From Blastomyces gilchristii SLH14081 (taxonomy: Eukaryota; Ascomycota; Eurotiomycetes; Onygenales; Ajellomycetaceae), in NCBI RefSeq assembly GCF_000003855.2, contig NW_003101673.1:134734-198733 (forward strand): a stretch of DNA of 64,000 nt, in the 5' to 3' direction. Of the stretch, positions 1-13,133 are shown piece by piece. Made by a program: the position numbers and the translations under genes. Numbering within the stretch: the stretch's first letter is position 1; each line of letters starts with the position of its first letter. Under the pieces are notes generated by a model. The model searched no databases and was not told the DNA's origin. It saw nothing but the letters and a program-made list of their open reading frames with translations.

Positions 1-3000
1 TTTTATAATAATAGAGATATTAAAAGTGATAAACTTACTGAGAATAGTAATACTTCTTTACTGAGAGTATTATTATCTGAATCACTGTCAGTAAAATCTT
101 CATTTGCAGTTTCTAAAAAAGAAAGACTCTGATATTAAAATTTCAATTGATCATCTTCAGATTTTTATCTAGAGACAGATAGCAGATAGTGTTTCAGATT
201 TTAATTAAATAGATACAATATTTTACTTTCTGATATAATTTGTAGAAAAAAGTTACATAGTTGAAAAAATATGAATGAAGTAAATGAGCAGTCTTAATAA
301 AATAAAGAGATGAGATTAAATTACTGAAAAGAAATATATTAATAAGAGTCATAATCAGTGACAATCTACATTAATTTAATATTAAGAATCAAACTACTAT
401 ATTTCTACAATTTGTTAAAATTCATATTACAAATTTATCAGAGTTTTATCAAGATTCTGAAAATAAATATTGCTATGAATTCTGTGCTACTAGATCTCTT
501 CAAACTCTCTTATCTGATAGATTTAATAAGATAAATTACTGATTTCAAAAGAAATCTGATATTGATATATCTGAATATAGAATGAATATAATAGCAGCAA
601 TGATAAATATCAGCTAGATGAGAAGAAGTCAAACTCATCACTGATATTAAGCAGTCTGTTAAAAAGGCATCACTGAACCTGGCATCTGAATACAGAAATG
701 TATGAGAAGAAAATTCAGCTGACAGAGCAGTGTCTATGTCTGAAGATAAAATGAATATATTTTCTTTCTTTCAACAAAGATAATTTGAATTAAATGATTA
801 TAAGTGTGATAAAAATAAAGAGTAAAACATTATACATCTTTTCATCTAGCAGAATAATAATGCTGAATGTAATTAAAACACGAAGGTTCTGAACTCTCAA
901 AGAAATAAAGACAAGTAGTATTAGATTTTAGTAAATATATTAACTTTTTAACAGAATATCTTAGAAGAATTTGAAACTTTTCAGTGAGATATTAAATTTT
1001 TTTTAATTAACTTAGCTAATCATTTATTAATATAGAATCATGTTCAACAGAAGAAGACAAAGAGTAGAGAAAGTTTAACAGTAATTGAATTATATAACTG
1101 CTACAAAGAATCAATTATCTTTGAACACTTCTGTAATTCATTTACTGCTGAAAAGTTCTTTCTGATTTTTTACTGAGTATAGAGAATCATTGACTTTGAT
1201 TGATTCTCTGAGTGAGAACAATGATATATGAAATGTAAGTTGAATATTCATTAGTTAAAGATATTGAATTGAAAACTTTGAATTGAAAAACTAGAAACTG
1301 ATTCTGAAAAATAGAGATATATATTAATCTTATAACTCAGGTCAAAATATTTGATAATACTGATATAAATGAAAATTTCACTGCAGTTATATTACAATGA
1401 TAAAATATTCTGACATTCTAAGATCTGATGAGTGATATTTCTGAATATCAGTAAATTATCAGAAATGACTTTACTGAGATAATTCAGAATACTCTGACAG
1501 TAAAAAAGAGATATCTGATGAAAGATATATGAGAGAAGATGCAGAAAAAGATTAAATTTTCAGAGACACTTTCAGTGAAAGACAGATCAGTGATGTAGAG
1601 ATTTTCAATATAATCTATTTCTATTTCAATATATTTAGTTTTCTATGAGTTTTATATATAAATTAGTTAATATATACTTTAATATACATAATTAGAATAT
1701 ATCTGTCTTAATATTTACTGAAGAAAGTTATCATATTCTCTATCTTACAATTTATATAGTTATAACTGCAGAGAATTCATTGATTTCACTGTATTAGAAA
1801 ATCTTTTTTATTTATCTTAAATTCTGTACATATATTTCTGATAGTATATTAAATATCTGTTTCTACTTAATAGAAATAAATTTCTATTTAAAATAGCTGT
1901 AATTCATTCAGTGATAGTCTGCATGAAAAGTATTTATTCTGAAAATAAAATATAAGTGAAATCTATCAGATGCACTGATTATACTCAGAAGTTTTCTGAA
2001 ATATAAAAGTATTCAAATTTATTATATAATAATCTGCAAAGATAACTTAATAATATATATAAAGACTTATCTTTTTCTTTTTCTTCTTTTCTTCTTTCTT
2101 TCTTCTTCTTATTATAATAATACACTGTAAAGATTATTCTCAGCTCATTCTGTTCTTCTTTATTTCTCAGTATAATTAGTATTCTATCAGTTATAATAGA
2201 AAGCTTTTAATTAGAAAAGTGCTAATCAAGATATCTTGTCTGTATAGTATATTAAGAATATCAATAATTCATTACATCAGTATTAGTCATAGTAATAACA
2301 ATAATAACAGCAGCAGTATTAAAATAATAAGTAACACTCTCAAGTGTATCTATACAGCTATTACAAAGACTTAAGAGAAGAAAGTAAGCAGCTGTCTGAA
2401 TACTCTGATAAAGCAGTCTAGTAAACTGATAATATATGAGTACTATGTTAAATATATTTTTTTCTGTCATTTGAATGCTGCTTGTGATAAGATGAAGAGA
2501 AGCTCAAAGTCTTGTATAAATTATAATTATGAGAAAAAGAGATGCATGATTACTTCTGAAGAATTAAAAGAATAAGTTAATAGTCTGATTTAAATTCATG
2601 AATTTTATCTTTCTTCCTCAGATCAATTCAAGATAATAATAAAGAAAACTATGTTAAAATCAGTAAAGAATCTCTTAAAATGAATCAAGAAAGTCAAGAC
2701 TCAGTGACAGAAAGTAGAAGCTTAATATATGAAAAGTATTAATATTGCTCTGAAAGTCTTAAATATCATAATCAGTGCTGCTGAAAAAGTAAAAATTGAG
2801 ATTGAAAAGACAAAGCTGAATATTGAAAAGACAAAGCTTAAGCTTAAAAAGAAGAAAGTTACTGTTGAGAAGAAGAAAGTTATTATTAAGATGAAAAAAG
2901 TCATCACTGAGAAGATTAAATTGAAAATTAAGAGAAGAAGACTTACAGTGCAGTATAAGATTTTAATAATAGTAAATTACTATATTAAAGCTTAAAAATA

Positions 3001-3222
3001 AGCAATAATGAATCTCACAAATATTATAAATAATATCAATCACAATACATTGAATATTACTGTTAAGACGTGTGAAATATTAAAGTAATTCAAGAGATTC
3101 ACTATTTACTGATAGAAGTGTGATAAGAAATCTAATAATAGTGATAATTCTCTTTCTATCTTCACTGCTGATGCTGATACTGATGCTGATACTGATATCT
3201 CTACTGCTGTTACTAGTCTTTC
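1..3222 (+). repeat. Left arm (outer part) of a long inverted repeat
   Basis: This AT-rich stretch reads, as reverse complement, along 25,180 down to about 20,500. For example the first bases here match the complement of 25,144-25,180, and the coiled-coil frame at 2,729-2,995 matches the minus-strand frame at 20,970-20,725. The arms differ by many transitions and some indels. The arm is cut at 3,222 by the Gypsy-1 insertion and resumes at 19,443. It probably continues beyond the left window edge. The only protein-like signal is the fragment described at 2,729. Coding identity of the rest is unknown. Confidence 0.85.
2400..3217 (+). pseudogene. Decayed ORF of the inverted-repeat element: Cys-rich and coiled-coil protein (left copy)
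   Basis: The best-preserved block is at 2,729-2,995: 88 codons rich in Lys, Glu and Ile with repeated EKxKxxIEK-type units, typical of a charged coiled coil. Downstream (3,001-3,217) the frame continues as a 'NLTNIINNIN' segment and a Ser/Asp/Thr-rich segment, with several stops. It is then cut by the Gypsy-1 LTR and continues after 19,448 ('SVDSLTMNSSETL'). The sister copy on the minus strand (20,398-21,500) is better preserved and shows paired cysteines upstream of the coil. I do not recognise the family. It may be the protein of an unclassified mobile element or a captured host gene. Confidence 0.5.
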
Positions 3223-3443
3223 TGCAGCATACATCACCTATAGTGTATGCCGATCACGTATTGTACATGTAAAAAGGTAAATCTTGTCTTATTCTCTAAG
3301 ATGGAGATGGGCGGACGCCTCTATATATATATATATATACATACTTGTTTGTTTATTGTGATTGACTTTTACAGAAGAAAGGAGCGGAAGCCTCAGAAAG
3401 AAAGAAGCAGAAGCTCTGAGAAGTAGTAAGAGTAAACATCACA
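3223..3443 (-). repeat. Gypsy-1 3' LTR
   Basis: A 221-bp direct repeat of 19,222-19,442, beginning tgcagcatac and ending catcaca on the plus strand, with an internal (TA)n run. In the element's own (minus) orientation it starts TGTG and ends TGCA. It keeps several CpG sites (for example 'gggcggacgcc') that are TpG/CpA in the other LTR, so the two LTRs have decayed independently. Confidence 0.92.
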
Positions 3444-3989
3444 GTTCCCCTGTCTAAAAAGAGATGAATGCCTGAAAATGAGATGACAGGATGAAAAAAT
3501 GAAGTTGAAAGAAGGTGATAAAAATCACTAAATACTGCAGATACTAAACCTAATAAGAAATAAGAGAGTAAACACTAGGCATTTTTCAGATACAGATTAA
3601 TATCCTTCTTATGTGAAGAGCGGGTAAAGAAAGGAATTGAAATAATGAGATAATAATAACATAATGATAAAGAGTCTGAGATAATAAGGTAATAGATATC
3701 ATAGAGAATCTTTGTCTTTCACAGATATTATATGAATAAAGAAAGGAATTGAAACAATGAGACAATAATAAAATAATGACTATGAATGAGATAAAGAGTC
3801 TAAGATAACAAGATAATAGAAGTCATAAGAATGAATAAATAGATGAAAGATGAAGAACTGTAAAATTCAGAGTGAATACAGGCAAAAGAGAATAAGAAGA
3901 TTAAGAATAATAAAGAAACAGATCTTCTGTTGAAAGACTGAGAATAATATAAGTGAATAATCTGTAAGTATATAATATGATCAGTCATC

Positions 3990-5950
3990 TCTCTCTTCTT
4001 ATTTTTCTTTCCTTTTTCTTATTATCTTTTTGTCATCATTTTCATTATCATAAAAAATTCTTGTTGAAATTTAGAGAACTTGCAGCAATAAGTCTAAGAA
4101 AGATATTCAGAATATCAGATGCAGAAGAAGTAATTGATCAGATTAATCACCTCAACAGAAATAGTATAAGAAGAGTGTTAAAAAGATTATTTCAGTCATT
4201 GAGTCAGAAAGAGCATAATACTCTTCTTGAGACTGCAGAGAAGACAAATAAAATCAAAGAGTTAGAATCTCATTCTTCAATATCTAAGATAGTTTTAAGA
4301 AGTGATGAGGAAAAGGCAGTTACATCTTATTATCAGTCAGCTAGATTACATGATCAGAAAGCTGTGAATGAGTTAGTAAAGAAATCTAAGAGTGAAAGCT
4401 TAAAAGGTTCAGATGTGACTGTAGAGAGAATTAAACAGAAGTTTATTACATCATTCACTTAGCTGAAGAAGTCATGGCCTTCAAATACATATGAATTCTC
4501 TGACAGAGATACAGATGCAGAGGCAGTGACTGAAGATGAGATGAAGTCAGTAGCTCAGATAGAAGTGAAAATGAAGTCAGCAGTGAAAGATATTCATGAG
4601 AAGAAAGATAAAGAGAAATTGAAGCTGACTGAAGTAGATAAATAGTAATAAAGAGATAGTTGAAAGCAATGTAGCATATTAGAGAATAACATACTGAAAA
4701 GAATAGAACAGAAGAGAGTTATTAAAGATGATCAGATGTCTTGATTATAAGATGTGACTTGTATACACTGTCTGCATCATGATAACAAGATTAATCTATA
4801 CTTTCAGAAGAATGAGAAGCCAGCCTAATTAAGTGTATTAATAATATAAGATCTGACTGTAGAAGAACTTGCAGATGCTATCTCAATTATTAAAAGGCTT
4901 ACAGAATGCAGTGAGAAAATGTCATTCATGAACTATGAATTTTTTGTTCTACTCAGTCAGCAGTTAATCAAGCAGCTGAGACAAATGCCTATACAATGAA
5001 AGTTGCAGTGATGAATAACAAATGATAACTTGATTATCTTAAGAACAGTCAATCTCAAAGGTTCAGTCAATCAGAATGTTGTCATTCTTCAAACTTATAA
5101 AGAGATAGTTCTCACATCTTGTCAGTCTTATACAGCAGATTACAGATGATTTAAAGAGTGTGTAATTACTTCTTCAGATGATAATCAGACTTAGTAGAGA
5201 TATAATACTTACATCAACTGTCAGTGAAGTAATAAAAATGCCTACTGTTCTTTAAATTGTTATAGCTAGTATGAGTTTGAAAAAAACACTGACAATCTGC
5301 TGTTTAAGAGAAGTATGCTGAGATTTGAGAAGACTGTGAGTGTGAACAGAGATAACACTATCAAAGATAGTGATGTGAATAAAAACAATTTGATCTTTAT
5401 CTCTGCTGAGGAGACACTCACTTTCTTGAAATGAAAGACCTTGAATTCAGTTACTCTGAGACCTGTCAAGCATGTCTAAATTAGTGAGAGAAATGCTAGT
5501 TCAACTTCTGTCAGACTGGTTGAGAACATCAAAATAAACAGCAGACAGCAGTCATTAATTTTATCTTTCAGAGATGAGACTATTAACTGTATAACACAGA
5601 ATCTGAAGATGTTGAAGCAGCTGTCTAATCTTGATAAATATAATCTGAATGCTGTTCAGACTGCTTGAAAGAAGTTAGACAAGATCAGGAAATTTACTAA
5701 TATAGTCTCAGCTGTGAGTGACATCATTAATAACAATTGTTTCTTCAAGCTGTCTAGTGAGGCACACTTCAGCAATCTCATGAATAACAGTCTGTCAGCA
5801 GATGTTGCATTCTGAGATATACATCTCACTAAACAGGAGATGAAGCTGCAACATGAGCTTGAGAACAATTGATAAGAGACTTGAGATGAATATGATGAGT
5901 AGAAGATCTCTGATTTTACTTTTCTTTATTCTGTTTTCTTCTTTTTTTCT
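3990..5950 (+). pseudogene. Opposite-strand ORF of Gypsy-1, unknown function
   Basis: The plus strand between the integrase end and the 3' LTR shows long protein-like open stretches. One is 161 codons at 3,977-4,462. Another is about 60 codons at 4,464-4,650 (Glu/Lys-rich). A run at about 5,270-5,870 is broken mainly by TGA/TAG codons, as expected from Trp or Gln codons after transitions. Downstream to 6,101 the frame is strongly hydrophobic (Phe/Leu-rich), possibly membrane segments or just pyrimidine-rich DNA. It is antisense to gag-pol. Antisense extra ORFs are known in some plant Gypsy elements. An unrelated gene captured by the element is equally possible. I cannot assign a family. Confidence 0.5.
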
Positions 5951-6099
5951 TTCTCTTCTACAGTCAGTAGTTAAAAATAGTAATAATGAATTTTCTTTTC
6001 TTTTCTTCTTTCTCTCTTTTTTCTTATTACTTTTACTCATGATATTCTCTTTCTTGCTTATCTCTCTTAGACTTAACATGGTCACCCGCGAGGTCTCTT

Positions 6100-7320
6100 A
6101 ATCATGAAGACTTTGACAAGATCTGAAGTATTCTCTGCAATCATATCAAGAGGTTCTCAGATTGAGTCTTCATATTCTCTTTACTTGATCTGAAGATATG
6201 TTTTTCCCCTCTCTATGCATTTGCTGATAATCTTTTCAATTTCAAATTGAGACTGATTAGTTACAATGACTGACTCTGAAGATGAATGTTCAAGATCTGC
6301 AGAATATAAAAGCATTTTTTCCAAATAAATGACAGAAATGATAGAATGCATGCATCACTTGAAGAGAAGTAGTAGATGAAAGATAATATCAGAGACTTTT
6401 ATAATAACTTCAAATGAGTCAGTCTGCAGAAATAAGATCTTTGAAGATTCTTGAATAGTATATTCTTTCTCATTCTTGCAGATCAGATTAAGAAAGACAA
6501 AGTTACTTATCTTGATAACTGATTGAGTGTGAGAGTGGTTGAAGAATTCTATCATTTTAATCTTTGTGAGAATGTATAAATCTAGAACATCTCACTGTAC
6601 AGTGTCACAGACTGTAATAAATTTAGTCACATCTGCTGAGACTTCTTTATTTCTCAGTGACAGTTATCTCAGCTTGACTTCTGTAAGCAATTCAAATGAG
6701 AAGACTACTACTAAGTGAGTAGCTACTGAGTTCAGAACTCTTTTTATCTGATTAAGTAGAGTTCTTTAAGATAATTCATACTTGTCTATGAGAAGTACTT
6801 GTAAGATGATTTCAATAGTGAGATTGATTCACTCACTCTGATCATTTAAATAAGAATTATAGATGATTGTCATTCAGCTCTTGATTTTCATCTGTTGAAG
6901 AATACTCTTTCAGAATTGCAATGTGAATTTGAAATCCCTATCTGAGATAATGATCAGTGAGAGCTGTTAGTAGTAGACTACTTCTCTATAGAACTCTTTC
7001 ACTCATCACAGAGCATCTTATTTCTCTTACTCAGTGATCAGAATGACAGCTTTTAAGAATTTATCTGTGACTGTCAGTATTGTGTTGCAGCTGTTACTTA
7101 TCAGCAATTCAGTAATGAAATCAATTGATAGAATCTTAAATGATTCTTTCAGAGATGAGATGAGATGTGATTTCTCTCACTGAGAGTGATTTGATGACTT
7201 AGACAGTTGGCAATTGAGACAATGTGAGATGCAATCAAGAATCTGTTTATAAGTATAAGATAAGAAGAAAAATCAGTATACAATATCTTCTATTCAATAA
7301 AGATCAGAGTGTTCAGCAGT
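6100..7320 (-). pseudogene. Gypsy-1 integrase, catalytic core and C-terminal part
   Basis: Minus-strand translation gives the integrase zinc-finger end ('DCISHCLNCQLSK'), the core with 'ILSIDFIT' and 'ILTVTDKFLKAV', and 'IIISDRDFKFT'. These are the D,D positions of the DDE core of Ty3/Gypsy integrases. A C-terminal 'FVFLNLI' barrel-like segment follows at 6,355-6,555. Tryptophan codons are replaced by TGA. The first part of the zinc finger lies on the other side of the hAT insertion (13,134-13,240), and the two halves join in frame. Confidence 0.85.
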
Positions 7321-8999
7321 ATCATAACTAGACTGGCCGCCGGGACCATGAATTTCACATTTGGTCTCATTTGGTCTGGTCTCATACATTTCTTGGTGTG
7401 AGTCCCACCAGGATCAAGCCTTAAAAAAATCTGAAAATGGACCATTTCTGAGAGAAATGGCGTGAAAAATGACCAGATTTAATTCAAGAACAGTGAAATG
7501 AGAGTAATCAGAATGAGACTGAGACTGAAGATCAAAATCAGTTTCATTCAGTTCATTCAGTGATTGCTTATATAATCAGAATTTGATAACAATTATTGAT
7601 AATGCTCATGAAATAACTAAATACATTCTTGTACAAGTTTATTCTTCACTTTCTTATGAAAACTACACTTCTCTGATATACTGTGATCAGAGGTATTAAA
7701 CTGTCTGATAATTTCATGTTTTACAATCATGAGTTTCTTGATTATTTCTCCTTGTAATTGTCTTCAGTGATAGTGATAAATATCTCAACTTGAGTTGAAC
7801 TTTCACTTCATTCTCATCCCTGTCAATGAAATTGTCAGAATATCACACATCATCAGTGCAACAGTTGAATATATACTCTCAACAATTTTTTATAACTCTA
7901 GAATTGATTTAATGTGTAAATTCATCAGATCATCTTGAAGATAGCAGTCAAATTCAGTTTTATAAACATATAGTTTTACCTGATTTTCAGTTACAATCAA
8001 TATATACAAGTTCTGTTTCAAAGTTAGTATTATAGTTCTATGTAATATGAAGTGTTATCAAAGATCATTACTTACTAGGGAATTGTATTCCACTGTCTTC
8101 ACATCTTGAACATCTGCTTGTTCAAATCTCTGATAGTTGACATTGTAGTAGTCTCAGGCTAATTTAATATATGAGTCTTGTTTCTCCTCTGTTCAATCTT
8201 GAGAAGTGTAGATATTAACTCAACAGAAGAGATCTAGTAGAGCTGCTATAGTATAGTACTCTGTAAAAGATTGTTTCATTTTGCTGTAGTAATATGTCAG
8301 TTTATTTCTTGCAGTAACAATAGTCTGCACTATAGTATTATCTCAGACTGAATTTCTTTTTAAGTGATTCAACTGCTTCTCAAGATAAGTAAATAAACTG
8401 TTATACACTCATCAGACTGACTGCAGCATTGGTGTACAAGTGATTGAGACTGTCTTTATTATCTTATAAAACTGAAACAGTAAATCAATTACATATTTTA
8501 ACTGAGTTTACTTCATATTAGAAAGTTTCAATATCTGAATCTTTTTCTGATCAGAGTGTTGCATTCAATGATTAATTATCTGACACAATTGAAGAGTCTG
8601 AATAGTTATCTCATATGTTGAACTTCACTGTATTCTAATATTCTGTATCATATTCAGTGATGTGACTGATTTGTTTGTTTATTGAATATCATGAAATCAT
8701 TGTTATTATTTAGAAGAGGTACAAATCACATTAGCAATGTTTCAAATCTATGATATTTAAATTATTAGTCAATCTATTCAAAATTAACAGTAGCATTATC
8801 AAAAAGCATTATCAAAAAGCAATATTAAAAAGTGTTATTAAAAAACATTATCTTTTGTAAAGTGAATATAAAAGTTACTTGAGTAATCACTTTCATCTCA
8901 TTCTCATTTCAAGAATCAGTCATCTTATTATTCTTCATCTCAATGTTAAGATTCTTTATCAGTGTTTGCATCACAAGTTAAATCACATGAACAATGTAG

Positions 9000-9380
9000 A
9001 AGATATAACCTTGTTTATCATTTCAGAAATGCAAAGTCAATTTTTGCTTTAAGCTCTTCATTATAGTGTAGTTATTTACAGCATTATCAGTTATAATTGT
9101 AAGAAGACTGAGACTAATATCTCAATAGTTATTTTTAATCACAGTCATTAATATCTCTGTCATATAATTCTCAGTATGACTACTAATCAATGATTCAAAT
9201 TCAATTAATGTCTCTTGATAAGTTCAGTTCTCATCAATATAATAACATGTAACTCTTATAAATGTAAGATTGTTTGTACTAGTTCATGCATTCACTGTGA
9301 GAGACACTCTTTGATGATTCTTCAACTCTGATTCTAGATGTTATATATTGACTTTGTAGTGTGTCTCAAGATTGAACTGA
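9000..9380 (-). pseudogene. hAT transposase core fragment
   Basis: Minus-strand translation reads 'RVSLTVNA*TS', then 'FIRVTCYYIDEN*TYQETLIEFE', 'SSHTENYMTEILMTVI' and 'LTIITDNAVNNY'. This order is the RNase H-like core of hAT transposases: a first Asp in the LTxDxW-like block and a second in TDNAxNN. Tryptophans are replaced by TGA stops. The rest of the transposase must lie on both sides (about 10,900 to 7,700), but I could not read the BED finger or the hATC dimerisation domain with confidence. Confidence 0.85.
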
Positions 9381-12300
9381 AGACAGAATTGATATGAAAT
9401 ATGAAGATTTGAATTAAGCATTTAAAGAAGTGTTCAGAATTCAGGGTTTTCAATTGATTGAAGAGAAAGATTCAGAGATATACACATGCAAAGTAATTAT
9501 TCACAGAAGTTATCAGATAAGAGTTGTGAAATCAGAGTACTAGTACAGGGTCATTTTCACATGATTTTCTTCAAATTAGAAAGTTAGTATTATCAAAAAT
9601 CATTATCTGATAGAGTAACTTATCAGCTCAGTAGTAATTTTCTGATTATTTTTCTTTTATTGTCTGCATTCTGATAACTTCAGATGTTGAGAAATTTCTT
9701 CAGAGTCATGATCAGTTTATGATGAATATTTCTGAATGAAGTTGTAGTAATTATAGCAGAGAGATAACTCTTCAGTAATCTGCAATATAATCTGTTAATA
9801 ATTATTTCATAGTTTATCTCAATATTTGTGTTGAGTTTTTCATAAATTTCATGACCTGGAATCAGATATGAAGAATAAAGTGATTATTTATTATAATTGA
9901 AAGAGAGCATTCTGTATTGAATTATAAATAATATAGACTTTGTAATTCACAGTGATTTCTTAAAGAGTTTATAAATCTTCAATAGAAGTAAAAGAAGTGA
10001 AAGAAGTGAATTCAGAAGATATAATAATAATTTAAGAAAGATGATAATTTATTTTCAATAACTGATCACTGATGTGTGTAAGAAGAATTAATATAAGAGA
10101 AAATAATCTTATTTCTTAGCTTAGTTATAATTTTAATACTAACTCAGATTGAATATCATTGATGTATAAAAGTAAATAAACAATCTTGATTAATCTCTGT
10201 CATATTTCTTAAAATATATTAATATTATGAAAGAGAGTATTACTAAATTATATTATCAGATAATATTATTAAAAATATATTAATATTGTAAATATCAATA
10301 TTGAAAAAATATTAATACTTATACATTATAGTGATTTGTGAATCATGATAGTTAAATATATATATATATATATATATTGTTTCTGACTTGATTACAACTT
10401 GTACAATAATTTTTAAAAACTCAAAATTAATTTCAATTATTAATAATTATGAACTTATAACTAACTAATATAAAAAGAAAAAAACTTTTTCTACTCATTA
10501 TCTTTCTTCTCTTTCTCATTCTTCTTATCATTCTTTATAATTCACTTTTTATTCTTCTTCTTCTTCTTCTTCTTATCTGAGATGATAATCATCTTAAAAT
10601 CTCTCTTCACTATCTTCTCAGAGAAGGGTTCTCACTGCTCTCTCTCAGTCAGGTCAACCTGTATCTCAAAATCCTGCATTTTCTGATCTGCTGTCTCAGG
10701 TTTTATCTCAGCAGTAAGCAGATTGACACGCTCAGAGAGCAGAGCTGTCTTCTCAATATTCTGAATCATGAAGTGCATTTAAGACTTGAACAAGGCCTCA
10801 ATTCTCTTCTCCTCTGTCAGCTTCTGCTAATTAATTAGAGAACAGAAGTGTTATCAAAAATCATTATCTCTTAATAAATAAAAAACTTATCAGTTTTGAC
10901 TTCTTTATCTCTCACTTTAACACTCTTTTAATCTTCTTCTGTTATCACTTATTTACAGTAATACTCTTCTTCTCTCTCTCTCTCTTTATCTTGATCTTAA
11001 ATCATTCTCAGAACTTCTTCTGGTTTCATCACTACTGTATGAGACTCTTCACTATCTTCTTCTTCAATCTCTCACAGATGATGTTATTCATATTATTTCT
11101 ATACTTAGTTCAGTCTAAATCTATCAGAAGTGTTACTTAAAATTATTATTATTCTGCTCTCTTACAGAGTCTCTTCAAGACATCATAATATGTCTTATAA
11201 TCTGTCTCTTCTCACTTGAACATCTTCTTCTTCTCTCTCTTCAATCTGTGACAGTGCTCACGCACCTTGGTGGTCCGCAGAATCACAGAATATTTGAAGA
11301 GAAATGACATGATTGATTTCAGTGAGTATTGAAGAAGAGTGAAGGCAGAAGAGATGACTAGAAATGATATAATAATGATGATGATGATAGTAATAATGAT
11401 AATAATGATGGTAATAGTGATGATGATGATGATAATAATGATGATAATAATAATAATGAAAGAGAGAGTGCATTGAAATATATTACTAACTTATCAAATA
11501 TAAAGAGACTTAAAGAAAATATTAACAGCTTTCAGCAATGTACAGAAACAGCTACAGTGTTGTATAGTAATATTATCTTCATTCAATGCATGCACTGTTG
11601 ATATTCTTTGTATGCAGTTATCATATAATCTGTATCAGAGATACATACAGAAAACAGATCTTTATTGCTAGAATAAATGATTGCAGCAATTCTCTGTTTT
11701 CATATTATAAAGATAAGTTATTCTCATTTCTTTCTTCTCTCTTTTCTCTTCTTCAATTAACCACTAATTCCAAGCTGGTATGAAAACTATTAAAACACTC
11801 TCAGAAATCCTTAAATTGAAGAGTATAAACTAATCAAATTTTAAATGCAGAAGAAACTAAATTATCTTCTACAGATTCAATTATTCATCTTCTCTCAAAT
11901 AAAACAGCAGTTGTGTCCCTCTCTTCTCTCAATCAAACAAAACATGACCTGTGAAAAGTGAGTATCATGCCAGATTATAATGATCAACACAGCCCCAGCA
12001 CGCAGAGCTGTATATACACAGTGCATGCTGAACTGAGAGACTGCATGAATTACAAACCAGTGACAGTATCTCAGAGAGAGCTGTGTGACATGAAAAAGCT
12101 GCAACTCTTAATCACATGTGTAGAGAATGAATTACTGCAGTAAGTGCATGTGTATTGAAGTAATGCTTTTTAATAACACTCAGTCTCTGATATAATGAAA
12201 ATAGAGTCTCTTCATAAGATCTGTTTCTATCAGAAGTCAGAGAATCTTATATTTCTCAAAACTATCTTCACATGCCTTGTCTGTGAAATCAATGAGAGAA

Positions 12301-12546
12301 ATCATTAATTTCAGTATTCTGCTCTTGATGTTATTTAAGTAATAGCAGAGTTCACCCTGACCACACTTTTTAAATGTATATTTTCTAATTATTCATATTT
12401 ATATAGATATATACTGATTATTTGTTAGATAATATTAAGATAATGACTTATCACAGCTATGTTATTCTCACTGTGAGAGATACACAGTTAATGATAAATA
12501 TTGTGAAGACTCTGAAGAGTGAGTATTTTAGAGATGCTGCAGCTCT

Positions 12547-12766
12547 GTGATCTTGATTTTTTTTTATTTTTATTTTTTGTTTTTTTCTTTTTCTTTTCTT
12601 TTTTTTTTTTTTGTTTTTCTTTCTCTTTCTATCTCTTTTTTTCTTTCTCTTCTTTTTTTCTTTCTCTTTTTTTTTTTTTTTTTTTGTTGTGATTTTTTCT
12701 TGTTGTTTTATTTTTTGTTTTTTTGTTATTTTTTGTATTTTACATTTTTTTTTTTTAATTAAAATG
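12547..12766. repeat. T-rich low-complexity tract inside the hAT element
   Basis: About 220 bp of almost pure T with scattered C and G. The apparent Phe/Leu reading frame here is an artefact of composition. Confidence 0.9.
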
Positions 12767-13133
12767 ATATTAATTATAATCTGTGTTTAGAAAAGTAATA
12801 ATATTTGATAACACTCTCTGTTGAATTTTCAACAAATGAGCACTATGTCATGATATTATGTAAGTGAGAAATGATTTCATGATTCTATTTAATGTCATTT
12901 TCAATAATGAAATCAGAATGAAAATGTGACTAAGAATTCAAACATATTCTTTATCTGAGACTAGATTTTTATTTGAAAAGTGAATCTGAGACCTTTAATA
13001 TTTGAAATAACAGGATTTGAAATCAATGTGATGAACACAAATCATGACCAGAAGTAATGCTTTTAGACAACGTGACAACTGTAAAGTTTGATTCTGGTCT
13101 CAGACACGGTTACACAGTCAGTCTAATCATGAC

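Larger units (their letters stand above)
7329..13125 (-). mobile_element. hAT DNA transposon (5.8 kb), inserted in Gypsy-1 integrase
   Basis: The left end TAGACTGGCCG and the right end (reverse complement TAGACTGACTG, probably TAGACTGACCG before decay) are short terminal inverted repeats. The 8-bp flanks are atcataac (7,321-7,328) and atcatgac (13,126-13,133), which differ by one transition. An 8-bp duplication is the hAT hallmark. Removing the element plus one duplication restores the Gypsy-1 integrase zinc-finger frame (…CHD|TAEHSDLY…). The transposase core is readable on the minus strand near 9,000-9,380. Low-complexity tracts lie at 10,490-10,575 (CTT-rich), 11,360-11,460 (GAT/AAT) and 12,554-12,758 (T-rich). 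The first 160 bp keep CpG and GpG sites while the interior has lost them. Confidence 0.9.

Noticed and set aside
11258..11473. Minus-strand frame rich in His and Tyr
   Set aside because: It is the translation of a (GAT)n/(AAT)n microsatellite inside the hAT element.
12547..12762. Plus-strand Phe-rich frame
   Set aside because: It is a T-rich low-complexity tract with no codon structure.
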